A stretch of DNA of 64,000 nucleotides from Brevipalpus yothersi (Eukaryota; Arthropoda; Arachnida; Trombidiformes; Tenuipalpidae): NCBI GenBank assembly GCA_003956705.1, contig QZCP01000201.1, forward strand, positions 68,915 to 132,914. The letters are read 5' to 3'. Shown in pieces: positions 23,992-37,330 of the stretch. A program made the translations under genes and the position numbers. Below the pieces are notes generated by a model that did no database searches, was not told where the DNA came from, and saw nothing but the letters and a program-made list of their open reading frames with translations. Position 1 is the stretch's first letter. Every line of letters begins with the position of its first letter.

Positions 23992-25601
23992 CCATTTGAT
24001 CATTTTAGTTCTCTCATTCCCATTGTTTTTTTGCTTTTTTACTTCTCACATCATTATCATTCACTGTTTTTTTCATATGTTTTACTATCACCAGTAAGAG
24101 ATGATTACAGCTTCCAGAAAGGAAGAGATGCTATGGACTTTCCTTTTTTCTCGAGATCGTAATGTTTTCGAATTTAGATTCTGTTTAAATTTTTGTAGTC
24201 AAAATTATTTATGTGATCATTTTGCTATTCATTTCAAATATTGGCCAAACATTTAAATCCCTAATGGTTCAATAACTTTAGCTAGCGATCCAAGATAGAC
24301 AGTCAGATAAACTATCGGAGGTCTAAAGGGAAGATAGAAAACTCGAAAAAGTCTATATTCTGTTCGAAATTTCTTCGAAATTACTTGGTTCTGATTCTCT
24401 CTCTCTTTCTTTCTCTTTTTTTGGATCCACTAACTCATTTTGTGCCAATCCAAGTCGCCTCTTTTAGCGGGAATACTTTTTCTTAACGATGTTGATTTCA
24501 AGAGAAAGGTGCAAATGTTTGATATAGCTACTTGGTTTGACTTGTTAGCTCCAACTCTTGTCTAGTCTTTCGAATTATGTATGTTTACTGTTTGACTTCT
24601 ATTTGTCCTCATACATCATGGCCCATGATGGAATACGTGAAAATCCCAAGTCAACGGTTTTTTGTCTCCACTATACACCCCACACAATTCATTTGAATCT
24701 ATTTTATTTCATCTTCATCTTTCTATTTTCTCTTTCAATTATCGTCTCCAACACTGATCTGACCTCCTGTAAACAAATCACCGGGAAAAGAGATGAATTT
24801 TCGATGTGCAATCATGGTGTGGCAGAAAAATTGATTTACTCCATTCGTATGCATACATAACGAATGACAGGTTTCCTTAAAGCATTTCCAGATCTCAGTG
24901 TATCTCATCATAGTCAGTGAAGTTCAAAATAATCCTTGAGTAACAAAGTTTTGGCTTTAAAACACTACACACGAGAGCAATAGAGAAGAAGAGAGAGAGA
25001 GAGAATTGGGTGATGAGTCGAAATTCATGGAACACAAGTTACGTTTTAGCATCATCACCATAACCACAACCCATTCCACTTATATCATCATCATAACCAC
25101 TTGAGTTTTCCCCAGACTTTGGTGAGAGAGTTTGAAAATTCATTATCGAACTGCATTCCTGTGTGAAGTCACTTTTCTCACTCATCATTTGTCAAACTTA
25201 TCAATTTTGCAATCATTTTGAACGCTACTAAGAGTTGAGTGTATGTGTGTGTGTGTGTGTGTTTATTTAGGTATTCTAGCCAAATAATTGGATCATGACT
25301 AGTCAATTGCCATAAATTAATCGTTCAAAAGTGTAATATATCTTTTTCATCTTCATCTCATCGATTTCTAATTTTCACAAAATCTTTCTATTCATCATGA
25401 GACAACAATTCACTCATTTTCAAAACCACAAAATCTTATGGCTTGTTGATAGAGCAACTCTTCTTATAGCTAAGGAATCGACTTTCACCCTGTTCCGTCA
25501 ATACATATTAGCGAGAAAATTCTACTACCAGATATTCTTTTTTTCTTCTCGACTCTTTCTTCTCTCTTTCATTCATTCTTGCTGATTCTTGGAAACTTTT
25601 T

Positions 25602-25644
<43 letters not shown>

Positions 25645-28600
25645 CTTTCTTTCTTTCTCTTTTTTTTTCTTCAATGCTGCTTCCTGCTCTTTTACTCCTC
25701 TGTTTACATCTCAATTTTGTGAAAATAACTCTCACACTCTCACTCACTAACCTCATCTAACCTTCTGTAATTTCAACAATATTATTTATAATCTTGAACA
25801 AACACAGTCAAGAGAGCACTTTTGAATGCAAAAAAAAATTTTTCAGACACTTTCCATTGCGTATTTGAAATAATTCACATACTGATAGACTATTGCCAAT
25901 GTATCTATTCTACTTTCACAGGTAGACCCCATGTTTGCCGGTTTATTGGTTGTGGTCGAAATGATCGTTTCAATTATGTTGTGATGCAATTGCAAGGCAA
26001 AAATTTAGCTGAATTAAGGAGAAGCTGTTGCTCTAATCGTGGCTCATCTTCAGCATCTTTCTCACTGTCTACCACACTACGACTAGGTTTACAGATTTTA
26101 CGATCAATCGAGTCAATACATAAAGTTGGTTTTCTTCATCGCGATATAAAGCCTTCAAATTTTGCAATCGGTCGCCATTCACAAAATAATCGTATCGTTT
26201 ATATGCTAGATTTTGGCCTGGCAAGGCAATATATAGTAGCTTCACCGAGTGCGAAAAATGGTGAGCCTGCTAAATTTGAAGTACGACCTCCGCGAGCTGC
26301 CGCAGGTTTTCGTGGTACTGTTCGCTATGCTTCGTTAAATGCTCACAAAAATAAAGAGATGGGTCGTCATGATGATTTGTGGTCCCTACTGTATATGATA
26401 GTTGAGTTTGTGAATGGTTCTCTTCCTTGGAGAAAAATAAAAGATAAAGAGCAAGTTGGCCAAATGAAAGAACGATATGATCATCGATTATTATTAAAGC
26501 ATCTTCCACCAGATTTTAAATTATTTCTTGAGCATATACAAAGTCTCACCTATTATGATACTCCAGATTATGATTATCTTGCTTCTATTTTTGAGAGATG
26601 CATGAAGCGTCGAGGTATACAAGAATCTGATCTATTAGATTGGGAAATGCAACAGCAAGAAAAAGAAATCAAACCTCAACCACCTTCAACCCCTGTGCCC
26701 ACGGTACCATCTTTACCGCAAACTACTGGTGTGGCACCTAGTAAGCTACAAGCTATCGCAACCAATTCGGCAGTGACAGGCTACTTTTCCGAGAATACGC
26801 TCAACAATAAAGATAAAAGTGGTGCTCCCCTCATATCAAGTGATCAGAGGACTGGAAACGATAAACAGAATCTCAGTCCAAGTAAAATAGCTAGTCAAGA
26901 GGTACAACAGCAATCTTCTCAAACCCAACTACAACAGCCATCAGCTCATCAGTTGAGCACCTCATCCAAGCACGGTCCATCAATTGAGCATTTCAATCGT
27001 AATTCTTCGGATAATGATTCAGGAGATCCTCATCCAGAAGGCTTATGTAATAAAGTACTCAAATCAAAATCTACTCATGCTATGACATCTTCACGTCCAC
27101 CCGGTAAACAGCAAGCTATGATTCGTCGAAGCAATTCGAACCGTATTCAATCGCAATCTTCTAGTAAACCAACCGTACAATCGCCTGCTAGTCAGCAACA
27201 GTTATCCGACAGAACACGCCAAGCGTTCGATATCAGTGTAACTCAATTCGCTGTTGCTGATGACATCAGTGGTGTTGGCTATGGTGCCACTGGTGGAGTT
27301 ACCCAAAGTAATGCTAACCGGCAACTAGGCGGTGTTACGCTGATGTCAAAATGGGGAATAAGTTTCGACGATGAAAGTGAAGCTGAAGATGGTGGAGTTG
27401 ATGAGGAAGATGCTGTTCAGCTTCCAGGAAAAGATTCTGGGCAAGAAAAATCCTCTAGTCAAATACCAACATCTCCCAAGTCCTCTAAGGACAGTAAAAC
27501 TCAAGTAAGAATACAGAAATTTTGACTATCAATCTGATGAAATTGGCTTTTTTTATTACCAATTTTCTTTTCCTTACTATCAGGTTCACCCAAGTACTCA
27601 AGATGTAGCTGTTTCAACAAGTTCTACTCCTCTGATAATCGTTTCAAACAAATTATCATCTAAACAAACTAGTCCCCCTTGTTCAACGAATTCACGACCA
27701 CCGAATGAAGTCTCCAAACTGCCAATTAATCAGCAAAACGAACCCAAAGACTTATCTAGTCATGGTCAAATTAAATCATCAGTTGTCACACAATCGCAAG
27801 GTATCTCATCTTCCACTTTCACACTCTGTTGCCCCATAACCCATACCCAACTGATGACTTGAAAATTTTTTTTTCTCTTCTCGCTCAACGCTCTAATTAT
27901 TTTCAATCTATTCATAGAATCTCCCGAGACTGAAATCTCACCATCTAGTCATCCAGCTCCGATTCCACCTTCACCTCAATCGCCTAGTCATCTTGTCCCA
28001 TCATCACCTCACCAGCCACCATCACGCCTGATCTCATCAAATATGGAGCTTTACAAAAAATCCAATAGTCCAACAAAAAGTGTGGATCAACCAGTGAAAG
28101 CGCGTTCCAATCTCTCTAATTCCAGTCAAAATAGCAGTGAAAAAGTAGTCCGACGTGACAAGCGAGAAAGTATAAGAATGAGAAGAGAATCTCACCTCAA
28201 TCCAGCATCTAGACGATCATATTCGGATCCAGAACATTTTGTTGGTATGAAAAAGTTAACAATCAGTGAGGACAAACTGAGCGCTTGCGTTTTCATGGGT
28301 AGAACTTGGTCATGTCCCACTATTGGTTGCTCCATAAGATCCTCTATTACTCCTCCAATTCGCCAGCAATTTAGTTGCAATAGCTATAATCAGGAAGATA
28401 TCGTCTACAATGTCGATATTGCCCGCAATGTGGCCATAGTTTGTGGTAAAAGTGATTCTCAACTCAACCAATCTTGTCCAAATGTTTATCAAGTATGCTC
28501 CACATCTCTTCCCAATATCCATCTTGCTCTAGATAAGGATAAAATACCAATGACTCCTGAGAAGCCTAGATCTTCATCTCATCCGATGATTTCGATAGAT

Positions 28601-29665
28601 AGTTTGGCATCAGCTTTGGGTGTTAAAAGCGATAGAGAAGCTCAAGGCTCAATGCGATATTCCAAAATTAATTCCCCAAACTCAGTCACTGTTGTTGGAC
28701 CACTGAATACGGCTGTGAAAACTCGACAGTGTCGTGAGGAAGAGAATGATGACGGTGATGATGAAGAAGAGGAAGATGATGATGATGAAGAAGAAGAAGA
28801 GGAAGAAATAGAGGTTTTGGAAATTGTCGAGTATACTGAAAAGAGATGCACTCTTTCAGCTGCTCCGGTCGAAGAGGTTACCCGAACTCCAATACGCAAT
28901 GAAAGAAGTTTGAATACAAATATGAGTTTTCAAGGTGCTCTTTATAATGGCAATCAAGAGAATAATAATGATAAATCTTCAAAAACAAGCAATATCGATG
29001 AAATAAGGAGAGCAAGTTTTGGTTCGTTGCCAGAAAAGTCTTCGATTACCCCTGAATTGGTCCAGCGTAATCCTGAAAAGTTGACCAAAACAGACAATTC
29101 AATGAATCTATTGAAAGATACGATAAGGTGAAAATTTTCCACCAATGTAATTCTCAATTTATTGTAACATCTAGCTATTCAAGAGAGATTATTCGGTCAT
29201 GTTAGAAACTTTCCCCTGATTCATGAAATTTTGACTCTCACAGGTTTGGAAAAACGGAAAACGATGAACGAATCATTTCGAGTCAGCCAGTAGGTAGGAA
29301 TCGAATTTAACTCCAATGGAAACAGATTTCTCCTAATATGAATCTCTCTCTCTCTAATAGTTGAGATCCCTCGTGGAACCGTGGGACCAATTTCTATGGG
29401 GAAACCTACCAATGGTACATCAACGAGCATCAACGACTATCGCCGTCGACGTCGCACAGAATCTTATGAATCCCAACTGAACCCTGTTCCTCCTTCCACT
29501 GGCCCTCCTAGAGATTACTTTGTTCCTGGAATAAGGTTAGTTTCAATCAAAATTAACCAACATACTTTTCTGAACTTAATTTCTTTTTTGCTAACTTTTT
29601 TTCACTGCAGACGAAGGCGTTATCGTCCATTATCAGCTCAGAATTTCCAAAATGAGGATCAATAA
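21884..29665 (+). CDS. TTBK: Tau-tubulin kinase (TTBK/Asator family), 5' end not resolved
   Basis: A CK1-superfamily protein kinase that phosphorylates tau and tubulin and, in vertebrate TTBK2, licenses cilium assembly. Exons found: 21884-22016, 22458-22619, 25922-27504, 27584-27800, 27918-29127, 29244-29293, 29361-29535 and 29611-29665. They join in frame to about 1194 residues plus an unseen start. Kinase motifs are GGGGFGEIYEA, the AMK lysine, HRDIKPSNF (about 26137), DFGLARQY (about 26209), RGTVRYASLNAHKN and GRHDDLWSL. VLKMEVAVLKKLQG and VCRFIGCGR are TTBK-specific wording. A very long low-complexity tail rich in Gln, Ser and Pro follows, with an Asp/Glu run at about 28745-28810 and an Arg cluster near the end. 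A 3.3-kb intron (22620-25921) splits the kinase domain. No in-frame ATG was found in the first exon listed, so an upstream coding exon is expected. Confidence 0.93.
23923..23988. repeat. (GA)n microsatellite in TTBK intron
   Basis: A pure GA tract of about 65 bases inside the 3.3-kb intron that interrupts the TTBK kinase domain. The rest of that intron (22620-25921) shows no supportable nested gene. Confidence 0.95.
25604..25645. repeat. (TC)n microsatellite in TTBK intron
   Basis: A TC-rich tract of about 42 bases some 280 bases upstream of the large kinase exon. Confidence 0.9.
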
Positions 29666-30577
29666 GATTTTCTATTGGTTTGAACCAATACTGTTGACAC
29701 TTGCTGATGCCTGAATGTGACCACATCGATATACGAAAAAGAGAATGTTATTTGAATGGAATATTCACTAGAAAAATGGCCTTTATTTTGCGATTTGGCA
29801 AGATTTAATTTAATTGAATAAAAACATTCGAATTTATTTTCACTGCTAAATTTTAATCCAATTTGTTCTCAAACTTTGGCTTCTTGATTCGCATGTCTAT
29901 ACAAATGCAGAATACCCCAATAATTGAAGTGAATGAATGAATCAAATTGAATCTTGATAAACTCTCATCTCAACTGATGATTCATAGCAACAATTAAGAA
30001 GATTCGCAATTCGAACTTTGATGCGTGAAGCCCGATGAGTAAGTTCTCATGTTACTGTGGAAATTGAAAATTCTTTTCGATAATTCTGAGTCATCCATAA
30101 ATCTTGGAATGAGTCATCTTTCACTTGTTCTTGCCTTGAATTGTTAAAACTATCATTAATCTCGTGATTGGATTCGGAATAATTCACATCAATCAGCCTC
30201 TTGAATAAAGAGAGGAATTCGATCAATGGCATACCAGCCTGAACCATGAATTTCTATCTTGAATTCGAATGATAAGACATTCATGGAAATGGATCAAAAG
30301 TAAATTTTTATTCTATATTCATTGAGTGAGTACAGAGTGATATTTAATTTGATAAATTTTTTGTGAGAATATATTTGATAACCGATTCCAGATTTAAGTT
30401 TTATCTTACATAAGCGATTAGAACATTTTTCTCTTCACGAAATAATACTGAAGGTCAATGGGTGGAGATAATCGATGTTCTGATTGAAAAATGATAGGAA
30501 TCAGGGATTTAGGATTTCGGAAAAGATGATGATAGAGAATGACAATGGGCAGCTCAAATCACTACCATTTATGTGAC
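29666..30577. other. Convergent spacer after TTBK
   Basis: 3' flank of TTBK (AATAAA at 29816-29821 could be its polyadenylation signal) and of the minus-strand PH-like gene. No gene is supported. Confidence 0.45.
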
Positions 30578-31148
30578 TCAAAGACCGGCGCAAATAGAGA
30601 AATCATGAACAAATGAACAATCATTAATTTCACCTCCTCCACCTCCACCTCCAATATCTGCACCATAGGCATCACATAAATCGCCCGATGCATCCATGGT
30701 GGCAGTTTGAGCTACATTTTGGGTGATAGCTAAATTATTAAGGTGTGCAGCTCCAGCCATTAGCAGGCTGACAGCCAAATCTTGATCCTCTTCTTGGTCA
30801 TCTTTTTCGGGTATACACGCTCTCAATTGGATCGAATCACACAGAGCTACAGTCCAATCGAATAGATCATCGGTTGTCTTGGTTAAGAACCAATAGAATA
30901 TGACGGCAGTTGAACCAGTGGAAAGATTTTCTTCGATAATACCTAGACCAAGTAGTTGATCTATTCGATAACCGGAAGGAAGTACAGGTCTTTTGGGTAC
31001 AGATTTTACTTGGCGACCAAAAATAATCAGTGTTGACTCTTTTTCACAACGCAACAATAATTGGGAAGATGATGATTGAGATTCGATGAGACATCTTCCT
31101 TTATTGTATAAGGTGATTTGGGCCCATCTCCAATTAGAACGAAATATT
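30578..31148 (-). CDS. Unrecognised protein with PH-domain-like region (partial)
   Basis: One minus-strand exon, open from a possible acceptor near 31148 to a stop at 30578. It reads WRWAQITLYNKGRCLIE, then LLLRCEKESTLIIFGRQ, and near the end of that block DLFDWTVALCDSI. The strand pattern followed by a Trp-containing helix looks like a pleckstrin-homology domain, but the match is by eye and no family name is justified. Downstream are an acidic stretch, a run of six glycines and a short Cys-containing end. Upstream exons were not found, so it is incomplete. It lies tail-to-tail with TTBK. Confidence 0.45.
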
Positions 31149-31667
31149 CTCTCTGGTAAGGGTCAGAATAGGAAATGGGACGAAGAAAGAGAATGTTCGA
31201 GAATTGAATCGATCGAATTCGATAGAATTGATTCCGCAATCGTGCAATTTTATCTAATCAAAAATGTACCAGAAGCGAGATTTCATGAAACTCAACAAGA
31301 AGAATTTGAATATACATATACACATACTTACTTTTGTACATCAATAAATTACCAACTTTAATTTTTGCCACTGATTTGGACATTTTTCTCTCAATCTATA
31401 AAATGGTCAAGCTTTTGGAAGAACTGGATTTGAATTATGTGAATTTAAATCTTTATCAAAGTGAGACTGAATCAAATAATGTATATCGCGTATATTTTTT
31501 TCGAAAAAAAGGAAAAATTAGAGCACACATAAAGAAAGAAAGAATAGAGAAGCATCCAGTGGAAGATGAGCTTTGTATTGATGATTTTGAGATGGAAAAA
31601 AGTGTTCTAACGGTGAAAATACAATGGATATTAATCGAATCCATGTAAGAGATGCGTGATGTGAGTG

Positions 31668-31710
<43 letters not shown>

Positions 31711-32425
31711 GAAGAAGAAGAGAGAAAGACTAACAAGATGCTGAGGGAGTTGGGATGGATCGATAATATACACAACAAGCTGGCAGAGTTTACTTTCACT
31801 TTCCACGATTACTGATATTTTCTCACTTTCGCATGAATTCCTATCAGAAATTGCATGGAGTCCGAGTAAATAGGGAGAGATATTCTTCCCTTCTTATTTT
31901 TGGATACCTCGAATTTGATTTCCTACACCGGAAGACATAGATTTTGAGCTCCCACAGTTTCGTCAGGGAAACATTTAAAATCAGAAATTTACTCACAGGA
32001 ATCTAGTCAGATTGTGGTGGGAAAAGAATTGGATTCAGATGATTCTGTTGTCCAATAAAACTAACTTGAAACTCCTAGTTTTGTTGGAGTATGTTGGAGA
32101 ACGTATAAATAACAATAAATATTATCTTGCCAAAGGTTTGTTGAGCAGTAGAGAAAAGCGTTCAATGCAAGAGGATGTTAGTTAAGACGATAATTAGATT
32201 CAGGCTATTTTTTCAATGGAGAGGAGAGCAAAAGAAACCAAAAGTAAGAAAATGATTATTGGGTAGAAAGAGTATAATGAATTAAATTGGTAACAATTTT
32301 ATTCATATTCGCTCTTAGGAGGGAAAATAATGGGTAAATATATAGATAGTAAATAAGTACAAAATTACAGGTAAAAATTTTCTCTAGAACTCAATGTGTT
32401 CTGATGACTGAGCAAGATGCTCACT
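31149..32425. other. Spacer between PH-like gene and FKBP2
   Basis: No supportable coding sequence. Presumably it holds upstream exons or the promoter of the PH-like gene and the 3' UTR of FKBP2. A GA tract of about 40 bases lies at 31670-31710. Confidence 0.45.
31670..31710. repeat. (GA)n microsatellite
   Basis: A GA tract of about 40 bases, passing into GGA/GAA-rich sequence. Confidence 0.95.
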
Positions 32426-33661
32426 TCAAAATTCGTCTTTACGACTTTCAATCTTCATACACTCAACCTCAAATACTAGAGTAGCCTCTGGAGGAATTTT
32501 AGAGCCAGCACCACGTGAGCCATAACCTAGATCAGGAGGGATCACTAATTTTCTCTTCTCGCCAACACACATACCGAGTAGACCCAAGTCCCATCCTTTT
32601 ATGACTTGCCCGGAGCCAAGAGTGAATTTTAGAGGTTCGTTACGAGGATACGAGCTGTCAAACTCATCGCCTGTATCAAAGAGTGTACCCTATTGGAGAA
32701 CAAAGAATAGTTCAGAAATAAGCAGAGTAATATTGACTGACTGTATTCGCAGCGATGATTGCCAAACGTTAAAATGAAACTCACCTTATAATGAATGTGT
32801 AATAAATCCCCTTTTTTCGCTTTGACGTCACAATTTTCTACTCGCTTTTTGACACCAATTTGTAACTTTTTGGGGGGCGATTTCTTAGACAAAGTTGAGG
32901 TGTCAGATTCTTGACTTTCCTGTGAAAGAAAAAATGCACAGTGATTAAGAGCAGCTCAAAACCCAACATTGAGAGCTGAATGAGTTACATCGCCAGCATT
33001 TTATCCTCCATTTTCTCTGCAAAATTCGAGACATTTAAACCTATGGAAGATTCTTCTTCTCTTTCGGATTGAATTCATTTCACAATAAAGCAGCAAATTA
33101 AGCTATTCCAAAAAGAAAAGATCTTTCATAAACATCTCTGGAAGCTCTCTGAAGATCCTGATAAAGTTTCGGATAGAAACTGATAAGATGACCTGTATCC
33201 ATGGAGAAACCCTGAAGCACAGACTTTTAGGGATCAATAAATCTATGGAAAGCTAATTTTTCTCAACATTCTTTTCTGTCTCCAATCATGAGGAGTTATT
33301 ATAAGACAGGAATTAATTTATCTCAGATAACAATCTCTTGGTCAACTTCGACCATAACGTGATTCAACCATGTAATCTGCATCAATGCAGCAAACATAGA
33401 TGCAGTTGCTGATTAAATAATGAATCATTAATACACTTGTGACAAACATACAAGAATAAATCAGATAATTGTCTAGAAAATTTGAGTACCACTCAGTGTG
33501 ATAAGGTTGCGGATAGAAAAACAAATACTAACCACATTACTTGGATCATCTCCGGCAGAAACAAACGGAGCGAAAGAGAGGACTAACATAATCACAAAAG
33601 CAATCGATACAATTGCTCCAAGATATGATTTGATTGTCGATGTGGGATTGACTTTGTCCAT
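32426..33661 (-). CDS. FKBP2: FK506-binding protein 2, ER-luminal peptidyl-prolyl isomerase
   Basis: Three minus-strand exons, 33533-33661, 32785-32919 and 32426-32689, join in phase 0 to 175 residues. A signal peptide with core IVSIAFVIMLVLSFAPFVSA is followed by a short linker, then KLQIGVKKRVENC as in FKBP2. The FKBP fold shows DTGDEFDSSYP, FTLGSGQVIKGWDLGLLGMC, GEKRKLVIPPDLGYG and ATLVFEVE. The active-site aromatic and Ile/Trp positions (FDSS, VIKGW, LGYG) are intact. The protein ends KDEF, a variant of the KDEL-type retrieval signal (human FKBP2 ends RTEL), so it is expected to be retained in the ER lumen. Start at the ATG before the leader; a longer non-ATG extension was ignored. Intron 1 is about 610 bases. 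Confidence 0.93.
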
Positions 33662-34721
33662 GGCAGTCGAAGTCAAGCAGTTAAATTAACACCTTCAAAT
33701 AGTGAAAATGATTATCAATCATGAAACAATTTTCACCGGCATTTGATTACGCACATACATCAAAAACACGCGGCTTAACATTCAACGTTGAAGATGTAAT
33801 CAAAAAAAAAATTATCAACATTTTTTATGGCGCTTTTTTCGAATCTTTTTTTGAGAGACGAAAAATGATGAAAAAAATCATTTTTTTCTTCAAAAATTGC
33901 AACTATTACAAAAGAGATTATTATCATTATATTGATTGAGTGTGATTTTCTCTTAGTTTGCTTTGATTATGAATTTTTCTAGATGTGTGAAAGATGTATC
34001 CGGTTGTGAAGCGTTTCAAGGTGAAAATTTAATGGATCGTGAGTATTATCTATCTGATTGAATTTCTGATCAATATGGTGTGATGTACTTGGAAGAAGGA
34101 ATTACGAATGATCGTTAATTGTTTTGAGAGAACAGTGATGACAATTTTTATTAAATCCTGTTAGTTGTTAAAAGATTGATATCCGATTGGAGTAGGAATA
34201 AAGAGGAAGAATGTGGTAGGATAAAAAATTGTAATAACGTGTGAATAAATTTTTGTTCGAGTTTACACTTTAGGGTAGCAATTTGTTGTGAAGAATCCAT
34301 AACTTTGGCGAATAACTTTACTGTACCAGATAAGGTACTGATGTGAAGGCTTGTTCTGATAATCTGTTTCAAGTTGTGTTTCATTCTATATTGTGTTCAA
34401 GGGAAAAATTGAAAAAAACGAGAAACAAAAATCTAATGAAAACATTCTTTGAACGAGAATTATGTGAGTTTACAGGTGAAATAGTGTAAAATCAGTCAAA
34501 AATTACAACAAATTTTAAATATATATAATTAGACGAAACACGTAAAGAGTGACTAGTAAATCGAATTTTGCAAATATTCGTGAGAGAGGTAGTTTGATTG
34601 GATTATGATGTATATATAGTGTAACAATTTAACAATAATGATAAAATGAATTCAAATAAATGCACATGAGGTTTTGTGTCCGAGGGAATGTGTGTGTGTG
34701 TGTGATAACATGGAATTATAA
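33662..34721. other. Spacer between FKBP2 and SGSM3
   Basis: Promoter side of FKBP2 and 3' flank of SGSM3. Short AT-rich open frames only; nothing supported. Confidence 0.5.
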
Positions 34722-37330
34722 TTAAATGTCCCATGAAAATAGATGATGCTTCACCAGCATATCTTTAACACCCTCTTTAGATACTGGTGATCTTGGCTCA
34801 GATACTTTTTCCATTATCTCAGCCAATGGATTCAGATTGAATGAAAATTGTGTCAACAGTCTGGCGAGAAAAAGAATATAAAAAAATTTTGATCATCACA
34901 TACAAAGTGTTGAATATCATGATTTTCTCACCTCAATTCAGCTTTAATCATCTTCCATACCGGACTGTTGATAAAGCTCCAATTATAATAATATCTTGAA
35001 ATTATATGAGGTTGAGTGGCACAGATAATTGTGAACCATTCATGGAGAATTTTTTGATTCAATCCAATGCAAACCAGTGATCTCAATTTAATGTCCAACG
35101 GTTCATTGGCTAAAGTTTGATTTATATGAGCGATAGTTCGATAAAGAATTTCGGTAGGATTAAGAACTCGTGCAAACTCATCGAGTCGAAAGGTACGTGT
35201 GAGAACAAGTCGAGAATAGACTGTGTTAAATTCACTTTCAATACACGTTTTGACAATAGTTTCGATCACATTCCATGGATGTATGACAACAAAGAATGAC
35301 CTTTGTAATCCATGGCATAGGATCGCCTTGAAAACGGAACAAAATCTTCCACGAACAAGATCATTAATGTAAGGCACAACACGATCATCACCAGCCACAC
35401 AATATTCGCCATTCCTTTCATCCAAAAGTTCCACAAATTTGGCCGGAAACCAGCCTTGTATACCATTCAATTCACCTATCCAGCAATGCTCATCTCGCTC
35501 ACTTAATATCAAAATGATATCATTTTTCCGGAAACCAAGTTCATCAGGATCATGACGTTGAAAATCTATCAACGCTTTGGCTCGCCTTAATGGTTGGGGT
35601 GATCGATCAAAGTGGTCAGTGTCTTCATCACAATACTCGGAATGATTGTAATCAGGATCTAGATTGGCTTTAAATTTTGAATCATGTGATTCAAAGTGGC
35701 GACCGATGGCAACGATAGATTCATGAAGTTCAAGTAGAAGTGATGTTTGGCGAATATTTTTCGTTTTCGGATCTTGTTTGGAGGTTTCACTGGAAAATGT
35801 TGGAATGGTCAGTAGTGAAGCACCCAAATTGTTTAAGTGAACAATATTTAGGCTAATATTGCCCTGTTTAACATGGTCCACATATCGAGCACCAGTTTCC
35901 CAGAATGATATTAATCGATCACAATCGTTAATGTGGGTAGGAAGATCGGAAAGTCGATTGAACAGTATACCAGTATCATCACAGTCTTCAAATGTATGAC
36001 TTAATTCGACCAGAATGCCGATCGTTAATTGGAAGAGTACAATGGAACCATAATAGAAGTAAAAGTCCCACAAACGAATAAGTACCGATGTGGGTGTAAT
36101 ATAGCCAGCAAATAGGCTTGAGAACCAGTGAGAGGTGATCAAATTAATTTCTAGGCCATCTTTTTTCAATAGTTCATCAATAGAACTGCAATAATTTGTG
36201 AGCAGTTTTTTGAGAACATTTTGATGATCAAAAGTTTTCAATTCATTTAAGCATGATAATGTTAACCAGAAAGCATCCTCTTCATCACAAAACAACAATA
36301 AATGGGCTGCTATCACCGGAATATTGATCGTATCGTTAGTCGATGTTGACAGCGAATTTGATCCACTTCGATGTAGCCACTTAATTACTCGCAAAATTCG
36401 ACGAAGACGCTCAACACCAACCGAATTGGGATGCATAAAACAGGCATTCGTTGGTAGGACACTTAAAATCTGTTTATCGGGTATACTTTCCACATGATTC
36501 GATTGTTCACACATGTGTGCATACGATTTTTTACTGTTACTCTTGATAATTAATCCTTTCGAAAAGTGTAGCCACAATTGGGGTCTCATGGTGCTTGGTA
36601 TACCATCTTTAACCAATTGATCGCACACTTTGGTGTGTCGAATTTGTGTCTCCACTTGAGACCATAACATTCGCGGTAAAGCAGCCTCATTATATGTAAA
36701 TTCTAGATAAGCAATCCACTTATTTCTCAGCTCAGATTCTCGCTTAGAAACCATAAAACCATCTTCACTACACTCATCCGATTCTCCACCACCACCACCA
36801 CCACTATTACCACCAAATCCACCTCCTCCACTATTACTACTACTTCCTCCTCCCCCACTTCCTCCTGAGTCACTTCCAGTTGTACTGGTGTTCATCGAAT
36901 CAGACGATTGAATGTCTACTATATTACGACGACGTGAAACAATGAATCCATATTCATCATAATTACTTGTTGGATGGCAATCTTCCGGCTGAGAGTATAT
37001 GGCTAACAGATCTTGTGGCCACATTGATGGTGTAAGTCCCGAGAAAGGACCTCCACATCGAGGCTTGTAGGAAAATCTTCTCGCAGTATCTAGGCAACTT
37101 TGTGACACATAGCTGTCTGATTGTTTGTGGAGTGATGTTGAATGTGTAGATAATATTGAAGATGATTTTGAGTGTCGATTCAATTCACTAACATCACCAT
37201 GATCACACGAATAAGAATCATCTTCTTCCTCAGTATCACTAACGGTCTCCGGTTTAGCTGATGCCATATTGTTATAACCGTCATATGGAGATCTGTGGAA
37301 TGACAGTGATCGCATGAAACCCATGGCCAT
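34722..37330 (-). CDS. SGSM3: Small G protein signalling modulator 3 (TBC-SH3-RUN protein)
   Basis: Rab GTPase-activating-protein family member that in vertebrates links small-G-protein signalling to membrane traffic. Two exons, 34932-37330 and 34722-34860, give about 845 residues. A Ser/Gly-rich N-terminal region has poly-Gly/Ser runs at about residues 165-190. A TBC domain runs from about 243 (GIPSTMRPQLW) to about 450. It includes an LLL-FCDEEDAFW helix. An SH3 domain lies at about 582-640 (KALIDFQRHDPDELGFRKND, with GIQGWFPAKFVELL) and a RUN domain at about 650-800. The short second exon supplies the family C-terminus VKDMLVKHHLFSWDI. In the canonical TBC IxxDxxR dual-finger position I do not see a clear match, so GAP activity is uncertain. 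Start is the first ATG (MAMGFMRSLSFH), conserved-looking and directly downstream of a GA-rich leader. Confidence 0.92.

Noticed and set aside
24558..24860. A 100-residue frame inside the TTBK intron
   Set aside because: Hydrophobic and AT-driven, no recognisable domain, no duplicate; treated as intron.
28642..28899. Antisense poly-Ser frame
   Set aside because: It is the reverse of the GAT/GAA acidic run in the TTBK tail.
31334..31648. Plus-strand frame with a Lys/Glu-rich sequence
   Set aside because: No domain or splice signals; opposite a GA tract and the upstream flank of the PH-like gene.
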